NCBI RefSeq assembly: GCF_018736045.1
Contig: NZ_CP076132.1
Coordinates: 2,713,501 to 2,777,500, forward strand
Source: Flammeovirga yaeyamensis
GTDB lineage: Bacteria > Bacteroidota > Bacteroidia > Cytophagales > Flammeovirgaceae
Direction of reading: 5' to 3'
DNA length: 64,000 nt
The notes beneath the pieces are model-generated. The model saw nothing but the letters and a program-made list of their open reading frames with translations. It did not search any database and had not been told where the DNA came from. This document shows, piece by piece, positions 55,208 through 64,000 of this stretch. A program made the translations under genes and the position numbers. Every line of letters begins with the position of its first letter. Within the stretch, counting starts at the first letter, position 1.

Positions 55208-56130
55208 TTAATAAATAAAGCTGGTGATGAAAAAAAATTCAATATTAATTCTTTTGTCCCTTCTAAATACGAATGATGTTGTATCAATCTTATTGCATAT
55301 TGTCTACCAAGTAATAGTTTATCGATTTCATATTCATCTAACAATGCATTATAGTATTTGTTAAATCTATTTTTCAATAAATCATTATCAGTTAATCCAT
55401 CTTTTCCATATTTGATTTTTTGTTCTAAAAGATAAACCACAATTCTACCCATAATCATATTACTTGGATTTTCAGGTTTTTTATTTGTAATAGAATTAGA
55501 ATTATATCGATAAAAATATAAAGTTTCTTTTAAATTAATCATCTTATATTTTAAGATCATTGAACCAAAAAAATACCAATCCACCCCTCCTTTTCTATCA
55601 AAAAAAACATTAAATATCTCATGAGAACTTATAATTTCTCTTTTAAACATTATTGATGCTGAAGTGAATTGAAATTCAAAAGGTAGAACTTTTTTAATAT
55701 CAATATAGCTTAATGGAAAATCTGATTTCTTTAATATTTTTCCATTATTATTGATTTTTACACTTTGAGAACCACATAAAAATAATAAATGATCTTTTCT
55801 AAATTCATTAACTTGTAATTTTATTCTTTCAAAATCACTCCAATCATCAGCATCTTGAATTGTTATCAATTCTCCTTTACATAAAGAAATAAGTTTATTT
55901 GTTGTTTTTAAATTACCAATATTTATTTCATTGTGGTTTTTAATAATACGAGGATCATTATAACTATCTATAATATTCTTTGTATTATCAGTTGATCCAT
56001 CATCACAAATAATTAACTCCCAATTATCATAAGTTTGATTTACAATACTATCAATCGCTTTATTTATATAACTTTCACAATTGTAAGCAGGCATTATTAT
56101 AGATACAAATATTTCATTTTCCACAAACAT
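55177..56130 (-). CDS. GT2-family glycosyltransferase
   Basis: The 317-residue protein has a GT-A fold: VSIIMPAYNCESYINKAIDSIV near 9-30, ICDDGSTDNT near 40-49 and the metal-binding DADD (ITIQDADDWSDFERIKL) near 94-97. It is inverting by family. It overlaps the flanking genes by 31 and 17 nt, as expected in one operon. Confidence 0.9.
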   Translation of the reverse strand: MFVENEIFVSIIMPAYNCESYINKAIDSIVNQTYDNWELIICDDGSTDNTKNIIDSYNDPRIIKNHNEINIGNLKTTNKLISLCKGELITIQDADDWSDFERIKLQVNEFRKDHLLFLCGSQSVKINNNGKILKKSDFPLSYIDIKKVLPFEFQFTSASIMFKREIISSHEIFNVFFDRKGGVDWYFFGSMILKYKMINLKETLYFYRYNSNSITNKKPENPSNMIMGRIVVYLLEQKIKYGKDGLTDNDLLKNRFNKYYNALLDEYEIDKLLLGRQYAIRLIQHHSYLEGTKELILNFFSSPALFIKWISKKILKI

Positions 56131-57217
56131 CTATCAAATCTTTAATTATATAATTTAAATTATAATTTTTTAATATTATTTCTCTTTTTTCATTAATATT
56201 ATATTTTCCCGGAGATTCAATAAAACTAATTATTTTTCTAACTGCTTCATTTTTAGAGCAGTATGTCCACTCTTTTTTTTCATCTAAAATTATTGTAGAT
56301 ACACTTCCGACATCATTCCCAATGACAGGAGTGTATGAATAGATAGACTCAAATAAAACTCTTCCAAATGGTTCTTCCCATATTGATGGAAAAATAGTTA
56401 AATCATATTTATAAAGAGTTTCCAATGGAGTTTTAGTTTGTCCAACAAAAGTCACCCTTTCTTGTAAATTATTAGTTTTAATTCTCTTTTTTAACTTCAA
56501 TAAATAATCCCTTTGCTTCTTATTCATAACATCACCTATTATATCTAAGTATAAGTCATAATTTAATTCAATGAGTTTTTCAAAAATTTCAATTAATTCT
56601 AAAATTCCTTTTTGAGGTGTTATACGCCCTAAATAAACAATTTTTTTAACCGATTTAATTTTCTTTTCTTGAAAATTAGGCATCTTGTCTACCCAAAAAC
56701 CATTAGGTATAACTTTTATTTTATTATCATTTAAACCTACAGAAGTATATAAAAACTTCATTTTTAGATTTGCAACTATAAATGCATCTACGGAATTTAT
56801 AAAAGCACCAATTAGATTAAATTTTGATTTATAAAAATTATTAGTTTTAATGTTAGGCGGTAATCTTAAATGACAAATTATTTTTGAACTAAATATTTTT
56901 GAAAATAACCAAGCAAAAGGTAATTCCGTTATTTCATTAATATAAATAATGTCATACTTTTTTTTCTCTTTTAATAAAAAAGAAAAAACAGATTTTATAT
57001 GAATAGGATTAGAAAAACACTTTTTAAAATTTAATGACCCTATTTTGAAAACTCCAACTCCAACTCTATTATATTCCGTTAAATAATCACCCCATTCTTC
57101 GTATAATAGATCAACTTCAATATTATTTATCCTAAAACCTTTTAAAATATCGAAAAGGCTCTTTTCTTGTCCTCCTCTTGTAGAAGAAGGAACAGGATCT
57201 AATGTTAAAACTCTCAT
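56114..57217 (-). CDS. GT4-family glycosyltransferase
   Basis: The 367-residue GT-B enzyme starts MRVLTLDPVPSSTRGGQEKS, with the Gly-Gly acceptor loop near 15-16, and has IVYLGRITPQKGILELIEIF near 195-213. The donor site is IWEEPFGRVLFESIYSYTPVIG near 279-300. It overlaps the next genes by 17 and 4 nt. Confidence 0.88.
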   Translation of the reverse strand: MRVLTLDPVPSSTRGGQEKSLFDILKGFRINNIEVDLLYEEWGDYLTEYNRVGVGVFKIGSLNFKKCFSNPIHIKSVFSFLLKEKKKYDIIYINEITELPFAWLFSKIFSSKIICHLRLPPNIKTNNFYKSKFNLIGAFINSVDAFIVANLKMKFLYTSVGLNDNKIKVIPNGFWVDKMPNFQEKKIKSVKKIVYLGRITPQKGILELIEIFEKLIELNYDLYLDIIGDVMNKKQRDYLLKLKKRIKTNNLQERVTFVGQTKTPLETLYKYDLTIFPSIWEEPFGRVLFESIYSYTPVIGNDVGSVSTIILDEKKEWTYCSKNEAVRKIISFIESPGKYNINEKREIILKNYNLNYIIKDLIDVCGK

Positions 57218-58149
57218 CTAATAAATTTTAAAATATATTCTTTAAGTAGAATTTGAAAAATTTCAATAGCTAATTTAGTACTTTTAAAGGGTAAACATTT
57301 TATAATCTCAAGATATTGCATCATTAATCTGAGCGGATGTTTTCTTTCAATATTTAAGCGAAAAGTTGATTGCTGAATTAAAAAAAAAGATATAAGCTTA
57401 GAAACTTTTCTTATACCCATTGTTGAAATAAAAGGGTAATAAGATTTAAAAACTTCATCTAGAAGACCTATTTGATTATACTCCCAGAATTTTACATTGA
57501 AAACAGGAACTTTAGTTCTAAATTTCGGAACATATAAAGTTTCATATTTTGACATCCTATTTGTAACAAAATAGATAAATAAATATATATTCCTATGAGA
57601 ATCATTTTCTAAATAATCATGTAGTAATGATTCTCTTTTCATTACTAAGCCAGACAATTGATGTCCTAAATATGAATAATTTAAAATATCAGAAAATGTA
57701 TTAGTTAATTGCTTAGAATTAAAACCAGGATTTCTAACTTTTACTAAAGTTCCATCTTCGTATTCTTTTAAAATACCAGTGATGATACATCCTATATTTT
57801 TATTAAATTGCAATTCATCTACACAAAATTTCAAATACCCCTTATCTAATATATCATCATCACCAAGCCATACAATATATTCAGAAGTAGCTTTAGATAA
57901 CACTGAAACTACATTCCTCTCTAAACCAATATTTTCAGAATTTCTATAGTAAAAAATGTTCACATCTTTATTAGAATTAATAATGGTTTTCACAACTACT
58001 TCTGTATTATCACTTGAACAATTATCAGAAATATGTATACGAATATCTTGATTGAGGTTGTTTGTTATAATTTCATCGATTAGATAGATCAAATTATTCT
58101 TTAATTCTTGTGATCTATTATAAGTTGGAATTAAAATATCTAACAGCAT
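57214..58149 (-). CDS. GT2-family glycosyltransferase
   Basis: The 311-residue protein has LDILIPTYNRSQELKNNL at the N-terminus, ISDNCSSDNT near 40-49 and the metal site WLGDDDIL near 94-101. The C-terminal third is hydrophobic and helical. It is the first glycosyltransferase after the sugar-nucleotide genes and so may add the CDP-derived sugar or an early residue. That order is inference. Confidence 0.86.
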   Translation of the reverse strand: MLLDILIPTYNRSQELKNNLIYLIDEIITNNLNQDIRIHISDNCSSDNTEVVVKTIINSNKDVNIFYYRNSENIGLERNVVSVLSKATSEYIVWLGDDDILDKGYLKFCVDELQFNKNIGCIITGILKEYEDGTLVKVRNPGFNSKQLTNTFSDILNYSYLGHQLSGLVMKRESLLHDYLENDSHRNIYLFIYFVTNRMSKYETLYVPKFRTKVPVFNVKFWEYNQIGLLDEVFKSYYPFISTMGIRKVSKLISFFLIQQSTFRLNIERKHPLRLMMQYLEIIKCLPFKSTKLAIEIFQILLKEYILKFIR

Positions 58150-58158
58150 AAGTTTGTT

Positions 58159-58665
58159 TTACCAAAGTTTGTCTTTTTGTGATAAAATTGGATCTTGAGA
58201 TTCCCAAGGAATATTTATACGAGAATCATTCCAAAGAATTCCTCTTTCTGCATCGGGTTGGTAAATATTATCAGAAAAATACAAAACAACAGTATCGGGT
58301 TCTAAAGTTAAATACCCTGTTGCATAACCTTTTGGTATAAATACACTTTCTTTAGGATTATTTAAAATAATAGACCCTGAGTTTAAACATTCAGATTCTT
58401 TGGTCACTACATCAACAAAACCTATTTGTGCCTTTCCTTGTATTACTCTAAAAAACTTTGCTTCAGCAAACTCCTCTTTCTGGAAGTGCATTCCTCTTAA
58501 AGTGTACTTGTCTTTAGTGTGGACATAATTCGACTGTTGAATAACATAATCCTTAAAAACTGAAGTATTTTTATCAAATGCTTTTAAAAAAACACCTCTT
58601 TCATCACTAAAAAAATGACTCTCAATATGGTGTACTTCTTCAAAGTAACTGTTAATTATTTTCAT
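58159..58665 (-). CDS. RmlC-like nucleotide-sugar 3,5-epimerase
   Basis: The 168-residue cupin resembles dTDP-4-dehydrorhamnose 3,5-epimerase: FSDERGVFLKAF near 19-30, RGMHFQ (catalytic His; usually RGLHYQ) near 58-63, IPKGYATGYL near 110-119, and NIYQPDAERGILWND near 132-146 with the conserved Tyr. It is about 15-20 residues shorter than typical RmlC. Next to rfbF/rfbG its substrate is probably a CDP-4-keto-6-deoxyhexose. It overlaps the SDR gene by 14 nt. Confidence 0.85.
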   Translation of the reverse strand: MKIINSYFEEVHHIESHFFSDERGVFLKAFDKNTSVFKDYVIQQSNYVHTKDKYTLRGMHFQKEEFAEAKFFRVIQGKAQIGFVDVVTKESECLNSGSIILNNPKESVFIPKGYATGYLTLEPDTVVLYFSDNIYQPDAERGILWNDSRINIPWESQDPILSQKDKLW

Positions 58666-59623
58666 AATATTCTTTTAACCCTTCTTCAATAGATATTTCG
58701 GGGACCCAATTTAATTCATTTTGAGCTTTTTTTGATGAAACACCCAAAAAATTCATGGATTGATCTCTTCTATTGACTTCACCAAATTCATACTTTGGCA
58801 ACACATAACCTTTCTCCTCAAGTTGTTGTAACATCATTAATATTACCTCTTTTACACTATTTGTCTTATCAGATGTAATATTATATATTCCGTGATAATG
58901 AGAAGTTGAACTAGCCAACTTAATCACCAATTTAGCTATGTCTGCAATATGTGTAAATTGTCTCTGTTGTAAACCTGAAGAAAACTTGAGATCTTTCTTA
59001 TCCTTTACAGATTGAACTATATAAGGGAATAGCCTATTCTCATTTTCACCTTTACCATAGATATTAGTCAAAATCAAATGCAGGTGTTCAAAATCAAATG
59101 GTGACGATTGATGTTTATGATGTATAAACTGTGTTAGGATTTTCTTCGATATACAATAGGTATTAGGAAGTTTATTATTTGAAAAAACAAAATCTTGTTC
59201 GGACAATAACTCCTCATTATCAGTATCGCCTATTTCAAAATAGGACCCAAAAGTAAATAGTTTTCCATTAAACTTATGTTCAAATAGTCCTTCTATCAAT
59301 TTAATCGCAAAAAAAGCATTAATTTCTAGTATACCTTGAGAACTTACTTCCTGTTTTGGTTGCACACCTGCTGCCATTGTGTTAATAATGACATCATTTC
59401 TCGACCATTCGTATACCCATGAATGAACTTGATCTTCATAAGCATCGAACGTTTTAATTCTATACTTAGGTTTTCTTAAATGATCCCCCTCTTGAGAGGG
59501 ATAGAACATCCAAGATTTTTTTGTTCTTGTATAAATAGTTATTTCATCTTGATCATTCAAAGAATACTGTTCTAGTATCTTTTCCGCTAAGAATGAAGAC
59601 CCTCCTATTAAAGCTATTTTCAT
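58652..59623 (-). CDS. NAD-dependent epimerase/dehydratase family (SDR) sugar reductase
   Basis: The 323-residue extended SDR has a GGSSFLA nucleotide-binding loop near 8-14, FTFGSYFEIGD near 127, the YCISK catalytic Tyr/Lys near 163-167 and a C-terminal substrate domain. By position it would reduce or epimerise the CDP-4-keto-6-deoxy sugar made by rfbG. It overlaps the upstream gene by 4 nt. Confidence 0.85.
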   Translation of the reverse strand: MKIALIGGSSFLAEKILEQYSLNDQDEITIYTRTKKSWMFYPSQEGDHLRKPKYRIKTFDAYEDQVHSWVYEWSRNDVIINTMAAGVQPKQEVSSQGILEINAFFAIKLIEGLFEHKFNGKLFTFGSYFEIGDTDNEELLSEQDFVFSNNKLPNTYCISKKILTQFIHHKHQSSPFDFEHLHLILTNIYGKGENENRLFPYIVQSVKDKKDLKFSSGLQQRQFTHIADIAKLVIKLASSTSHYHGIYNITSDKTNSVKEVILMMLQQLEEKGYVLPKYEFGEVNRRDQSMNFLGVSSKKAQNELNWVPEISIEEGLKEYYENN

Positions 59624-60729
59624 CCTAAATATTCGTCTATTTGTTGATTAGTATAGTCTGATGCTGGAATTTTCTCTTGAAGTACTGCCTTATACCATTG
59701 AATAGTGAAATTAATGGCTTCAGAAGCATTTTTTTGAGGTTGCCACCCCAATAAATTAGATGCTTTAGAACAGTCTAGCCTTAACAGTTTTGCTTCATGA
59801 GGCTGTTTTACTTCGACTGCTTCATAATTACCACTTCCCCAAATTTCCACAGCATTCTGAACTAATGTTTCTACATCCACAAATTCATCATAAAGAGGAC
59901 CGAAATTCCAAGCACTTGCCCAGACTGCAATATCATCTTCTTCTGATAACTTTTTCCCAATCTGTAAATAGCCAATCAATGCTTCTAAAACATGTTGCCA
60001 TGGTCTTACTGCTCTTGGATTTCGTACATTTATTGTTTCTTCATTTGACAATGCCTTAACAATATCAGGAATGATTCTATTGGCTGCCCAGTCTCCTCCA
60101 CCTATTACATTTCCAGCTCTCACCACAGCAACTGCTTTTTGATGTTGATTATACTGTTCAACAGGAAAAAAACTTTTTATAAAAGAGGCTATAGCAATCT
60201 CTGAACTTGCTTTACTAGAACTATAAGGATCGAAACCACCTAAACGATCTGTTTCTCTGTAAGGATAGAGCCATTCTTTATTTTCATACACCTTATCTGT
60301 TGTGATCATTACAATATGGCATTTTTTTTCCAACTGTCTAATAGCATCCAACAAATACACGGTACCCATTACATTTGTTTCATAGGTATACACCGGATGT
60401 TCATATGAAGCTAATACTAAAGGCTGAGCAGCAAGGTGAAAAACATAATCAGGCTGAAAAGCATGTAGTTCTTTTATTAGATTACTTTGATTTCTAATGT
60501 CTCCAATTATAGATTCGCAAAAATTATCACCTGATATATCATTATATAATGATCTTTCTTCAGGTTGCAATGCATATCCTTTTACTTCTGCTCCTAACTT
60601 ATGTAATAAAAGAATAAGCCATGCCCCTTTAAATCCAGTATGCCCGGTAACAAAAACTTTCTTATTCTTATACGATTTTGATAATATATCCTTTAGTTCC
60701 ATTTTTTCCATTGAGGATTTGTAATCCAC
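59620..60729 (-). CDS. rfbG: CDP-glucose 4,6-dehydratase
   Basis: This SDR converts CDP-glucose to CDP-4-keto-6-deoxyglucose. It has VFVTGHTGFKGAWL near 26-39, the DKVYEN and YSSSKASSE (Tyr/Lys) segments near 146 and 172, GNVIGGGDWA near 210 and RPWQHVLEALIGYL near 250, all RfbG signatures. The in-frame ATG at 60729 overlaps rfbF by 37 nt; ATGs at 60711 and 60702 are also possible starts and would shorten the overlap. Confidence 0.93.
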   Translation of the reverse strand: MDYKSSMEKMELKDILSKSYKNKKVFVTGHTGFKGAWLILLLHKLGAEVKGYALQPEERSLYNDISGDNFCESIIGDIRNQSNLIKELHAFQPDYVFHLAAQPLVLASYEHPVYTYETNVMGTVYLLDAIRQLEKKCHIVMITTDKVYENKEWLYPYRETDRLGGFDPYSSSKASSEIAIASFIKSFFPVEQYNQHQKAVAVVRAGNVIGGGDWAANRIIPDIVKALSNEETINVRNPRAVRPWQHVLEALIGYLQIGKKLSEEDDIAVWASAWNFGPLYDEFVDVETLVQNAVEIWGSGNYEAVEVKQPHEAKLLRLDCSKASNLLGWQPQKNASEAINFTIQWYKAVLQEKIPASDYTNQQIDEYLG

Positions 60730-61472
60730 ATTTTTTCTAACTCAACCTTATCTCTTAGTATATCCATACACTTCCAAAAACCATGATGGTGATAAGCAAC
60801 CAATTCTTGATCTTGGGTTAACCCTTTCATAGGCTTCTGTTCCCACATTTCATCTTCCATATTCCCTTCAAGATATTTAAATACATCCGATTTTAGAACA
60901 AAAAAGCCTCCATTAATCCAAGCTCCTCCACTATTGGGTTTTTCAACAAATCCTGTAACTTCTTCATTACTATTTGTTTCTAAGACCCCGAACTTACCCG
61001 CTGGTTGTATCGCTGTGACTGTAGCTATTTTCCCATGTTGACGATGAAAATTCACTAATGCTGTAATATCAACATTTGACACACCATCTCCATAAGTTAG
61101 CATAAATTCCTCCTCTCCTTCTAAATAGGATTTTACTTTTTGTAATCTACCGGCAGTCATTGTATTCAAACCAGTATCCACTAAAGTTACTTTCAAATTC
61201 TCAGCATTTGCTTTATGTATTTCCATCTGATTATTGGCTAAATCAAATGTTACATCTGCATTATGTAGAAAGTAATTTGCGAAATATTCCTTTATAATAT
61301 ACCCCTTATAGCCTAAACAAACTATAAAATCAGTGTAACCATGAGACTGGTATATTTTCATTATATGCCATAAAATTGGTTTTCCTCCAATTTCAATCAT
61401 TGGTTTGGGTTTTAAGTGTGACTCCTCTGATATTCTGGAACCTAAACCACCTGCAAAAATCACAACTTTCAT
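60693..61472 (-). CDS. rfbF: Glucose-1-phosphate cytidylyltransferase
   Basis: RfbF forms CDP-glucose from glucose-1-phosphate and CTP. The 259-residue nucleotidyltransferase begins MKVVIFAGGLGSRISEES and has KPKPMIEIGGKPILWHIM near 23-40 and MLTYGDGVSNVD near 128. It is the first gene of the ten-gene minus-strand operon, reading into rfbG. The 77 bp before its start are shared with the divergent LRR gene. Confidence 0.94.
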   Translation of the reverse strand: MKVVIFAGGLGSRISEESHLKPKPMIEIGGKPILWHIMKIYQSHGYTDFIVCLGYKGYIIKEYFANYFLHNADVTFDLANNQMEIHKANAENLKVTLVDTGLNTMTAGRLQKVKSYLEGEEEFMLTYGDGVSNVDITALVNFHRQHGKIATVTAIQPAGKFGVLETNSNEEVTGFVEKPNSGGAWINGGFFVLKSDVFKYLEGNMEDEMWEQKPMKGLTQDQELVAYHHHGFWKCMDILRDKVELEKMWITNPQWKKWN

Positions 61473-61549
61473 TCTAAATCTTTAGTTTATTTTTATATTG
61501 TATGTAATTAATTTATTTTTATTAATCGTAAATTTTAGAAAACACCATA

Positions 61550-64000
61550 ATGAAATTATTTAAAGAAATATATATTAAAATCATATTTTTAATCTTTTTT
61601 ATATCTTTCCAATCATTTTCACAATCAACAATAACTGATTCTTTAGCACTTGTTGAATTATTCAATCAAAACCAAAATAATACATTAGAATGGGACTTAA
61701 ATAAATCTTTAGAGAATTGGGAAGGTGTTATTTTGGATGGTTCAAGAAGAGTTACTACTCTTAATATTCCACAAAAAAATATAACTATTATACCAATTAA
61801 TTTAGGCGATTTAAGTGAGCTAAAACAACTATTAATTAATAGAAATGAAATAAGAAACCTACCATCATCACTTGGTAAACTAACAAGTTTAACAAGAATT
61901 CATTTGGCAGACACTAAAATTGAATCAATTGATGACTTTTTCATATCTTTTAATAACCTTAACAGGTTTGACTGTCAAAATAGTGAAATTTCATATATTT
62001 CTCCTAATGTAAAAAATTTAAATTCTTTAAATATTGGAAACATTTCAAATAACAGACTTTCTTATTCTTCACTAAATAATTTTCCTGAAAGTTTTTTAAA
62101 TAAAATCTCATATTCACCACAAAGAAACACACAAAATGATACTACAATATTTTTTGATAACAATTATACTATTGATTCTAAAGACTCACTAACAAATAAT
62201 AATCATCAATGGTATAAAAATAAAATTATGTTACCAAATGAAAACAATAGGTATCTTACTATATATACTAATGGTGATTACCAATGTGTTATTACAAATA
62301 GTGATTTTTCCTCACTTACTGAAGTTAAAACAGCAAATTTCAGTATGGTTAATTCTGCACCTTTTAAATCTGACTCCTTAGCATTAGAAAGCTTATCAAA
62401 TAATAACCCTTCAAACAACCTAAACTGGTCTCCAACAATAAGAGTAAAAGATTGGACTGGAGTTACACACACCGGTTTCCTTGGTGATCAAGTCACAAAA
62501 GTAGATATTGACAATCAAAACCTATCTGAACTACCAACAGCACTTCAAAATCTTACAGGATTAGATACTTTAATCTTGTCCAACAATAGATTTGTATTTG
62601 ACAAATTATATGCCACACAAGGACTATCTCCTACTAATATATTCACCTATTCACCTCAAGCAAATTTAGGTACCGAAAAATCAATTGGATATACTGGAAC
62701 CCCTGTTAATCTTGAAGTAGACTTAGCAGTTACTGATACATCTGGAAATAATATTTATCAATGGTATAAGGATGGTCAAATTATAAGTGGTGCAAATCAA
62801 AGAACATATTCCACTACTGAAATTGGCACTTATCATTGTGAAATCACAAATAGTGATTTCCCTATTTTAACATTAAGACAAAATAATATTTTTATTTTTG
62901 ATCAAGCATTATTCGATCAAGATTCAACAATAGTAAGATCTATTTATGAAAACAATCCCTCAAATACTTTAGGTTGGAGTTTGTCAGATCCAATTTCACA
63001 ATGGAATGGTGTAAATCTAAGAGGAGGAAGGGTAAATAGTCTACATTTATCAAACACTAACTTAAATTCATTACCCGATAATATTCAATTATTAAACAAG
63101 CTTGATAGTATCGATATTAGTTACAATACATTTAGTGCTCTACCTACTTTATGGAGCAACCTCACTGAATTGGTTTATTTAGATGTATCTCATAATCAAT
63201 TAACATCTTTAGTAGATGAAGTCTATATTTTAACTCAGTTATTACACCTTGATATTTCTTCTAATCAAATTGATTTCCTTAATAGTATTGTTGGTCAACT
63301 CTCCCAATTAGACTATTTAAATGTCTCCAATAATAATTTCACCTTCGATGATTTATTGAAGATTAATAAAGATAATATCTCAAATTTCACCTATTCACCT
63401 CAAGGAGCTGCAGGTCCAGAACAATTTATAGCAACTGCTGGTATAATTGATATTTCTGTTGACCCAAGTGTTGATCCTTTAGTAAGTTCCAATCAGTATC
63501 AATGGTTTTATGAAAGAAATCAATTAGTTGGTGAAACTAGCAGGACTTATACTGTAGATAATCAATTTGGTGTTTATCATGTGACCATTATGAATTCAGA
63601 GCTCCCTAGTTTATTATTAAGAACTTCAGATATCAATGTTTCACCAGATCAAGTTTTTACAAATGATTCTTTGGCTTTAATTACCTTGATGAATGAAAAC
63701 TCTGATAATACACTCTCTTGGAACACTTCTGAGCCGGTGGGAACATGGGAAGGAATTAAAGTAGATGGCTATAGTTCAAGAGTATTTTATATTGACGTTT
63801 GGAGTAAGAATATTACCAATTTCCCATCATCGATTTCTACTTTAGATTCGCTAAAAGAGATTAATTTTGGATCAAACGATATTGAATCTATTGATGAAGA
63901 TTTTTACACTAATGATCAATTAGAGTATGCTAATTTCTCTAACAATCATTTGCCCTTTTCCGAATTGGATAAAGTAAATATTGATCCAAGTAATGGTAAT
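61550..64000 (+). CDS. Large secreted LRR and Ig-like repeat protein (truncated by window edge)
   Basis: From the ATG at 61550 the frame is open for 817 codons to the window end. Residues 1-25 are a signal peptide (ending QSFSQ). Four large repeats begin near 30, 275, 458 and 706 with DSLAL...NTLxW...WxGV, a cap like the one known in other Bacteroidota LRR proteins. Each is followed by leucine-rich repeats (for example LVYLDVSHNQLTSL) and the first three by an Ig-like part beginning FTYSPQ or similar and containing YQWYKDG. It is probably cell-surface or secreted; a C-terminal sorting domain would be outside the window. Confidence 0.82.
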   Translation, partial: MKLFKEIYIKIIFLIFFISFQSFSQSTITDSLALVELFNQNQNNTLEWDLNKSLENWEGVILDGSRRVTTLNIPQKNITIIPINLGDLSELKQLLINRNEIRNLPSSLGKLTSLTRIHLADTKIESIDDFFISFNNLNRFDCQNSEISYISPNVKNLNSLNIGNISNNRLSYSSLNNFPESFLNKISYSPQRNTQNDTTIFFDNNYTIDSKDSLTNNNHQWYKNKIMLPNENNRYLTIYTNGDYQCVITNSDFSSLTEVKTANFSMVNSAPFKSDSLALESLSNNNPSNNLNWSPTIRVKDWTGVTHTGFLGDQVTKVDIDNQNLSELPTALQNLTGLDTLILSNNRFVFDKLYATQGLSPTNIFTYSPQANLGTEKSIGYTGTPVNLEVDLAVTDTSGNNIYQWYKDGQIISGANQRTYSTTEIGTYHCEITNSDFPILTLRQNNIFIFDQALFDQDSTIVRSIYENNPSNTLGWSLSDPISQWNGVNLRGGRVNSLHLSNTNLNSLPDNIQLLNKLDSIDISYNTFSALPTLWSNLTELVYLDVSHNQLTSLVDEVYILTQLLHLDISSNQIDFLNSIVGQLSQLDYLNVSNNNFTFDDLLKINKDNISNFTYSPQGAAGPEQFIATAGIIDISVDPSVDPLVSSNQYQWFYERNQLVGETSRTYTVDNQFGVYHVTIMNSELPSLLLRTSDINVSPDQVFTNDSLALITLMNENSDNTLSWNTSEPVGTWEGIKVDGYSSRVFYIDVWSKNITNFPSSISTLDSLKEINFGSNDIESIDEDFYTNDQLEYANFSNNHLPFSELDKVNIDPSNGN

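Overview
The window is low-GC chromosomal DNA of a Bacteroidota member, most likely a marine Cytophagales bacterium of the Flammeovirga type; the genus is my guess. Evidence for the phylum is the TAnnTTTG promoter element (with a TTTG element about 18-21 nt upstream where it can be seen), bacterial GGGP synthase, DUF3276, DUF4159, PorT-like barrel proteins, the DUF177-rpmF pair and the absence of clear Shine-Dalgarno sites. No prophage, insertion sequence with a transposase, rRNA operon or CRISPR array is visible.

Layout. 1-5.5 kb: the start of dnaB on the minus strand, then mpl, murB, a gated K+ channel, a barrel protein and an NlpC/P60 peptidase. 5.5-13.6 kb: GMC oxidoreductase, PorT-like protein, adenine deaminase, a CAU tRNA, a zinc-ribbon coiled-coil protein, FAH-family hydrolase, lipoprotein serine hydrolase and rRNA methyltransferase. 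13.7-27.6 kb: an unrecognised gene, murQ, a DEAD-box helicase, GGGP synthase, pyk, an LptF/G permease, a DMT exporter, a lipoprotein esterase, a Usp, Nif3, sdaAB, TolC and DUF2147. 27.6-32.3 kb: a minus-strand lipid/translation cluster (DUF177, rpmF, fabH, efp, accB, accC). 32.4-50.7 kb: housekeeping genes (rsmE, LuxC-like reductase, DtxR-type regulator, M42 peptidase, hisS, CoA-transferase, two RlpA paralogues, pssA and others) with most of the window's non-coding repeats. 50.7-61.5 kb: a very AT-rich surface-polysaccharide cluster. 61.55 kb to the end: a large secreted LRR/Ig-like protein that runs out of the window.

How the genes work together. mpl, murB and murQ serve peptidoglycan synthesis and recycling, and NlpC/P60 and RlpA remodel the wall. 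accB/accC/fabH start fatty-acid synthesis, and pssA and GGGP synthase make lipid head groups. The polysaccharide operon reads from 61.5 kb down to 52.0 kb: rfbF and rfbG make a CDP-4-keto-6-deoxyhexose, an RmlC-like epimerase and an SDR probably finish the sugar, and five glycosyltransferases plus an acyltransferase build and decorate the glycan.

The most unusual content is non-coding. (i) A four-helix-bundle (23S-IVS-type) gene lies between inverted AACTAAGG arrays, one of which runs into the hisS stop codon. (ii) A roughly 73-bp composite hairpin element occurs twice in inverted orientation, with compensatory changes in one stem. (iii) A 136-bp unit bounded by two palindromes is duplicated in tandem at 48.0-48.3 kb. 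All assignments come from reading the sequence; no database search was run.
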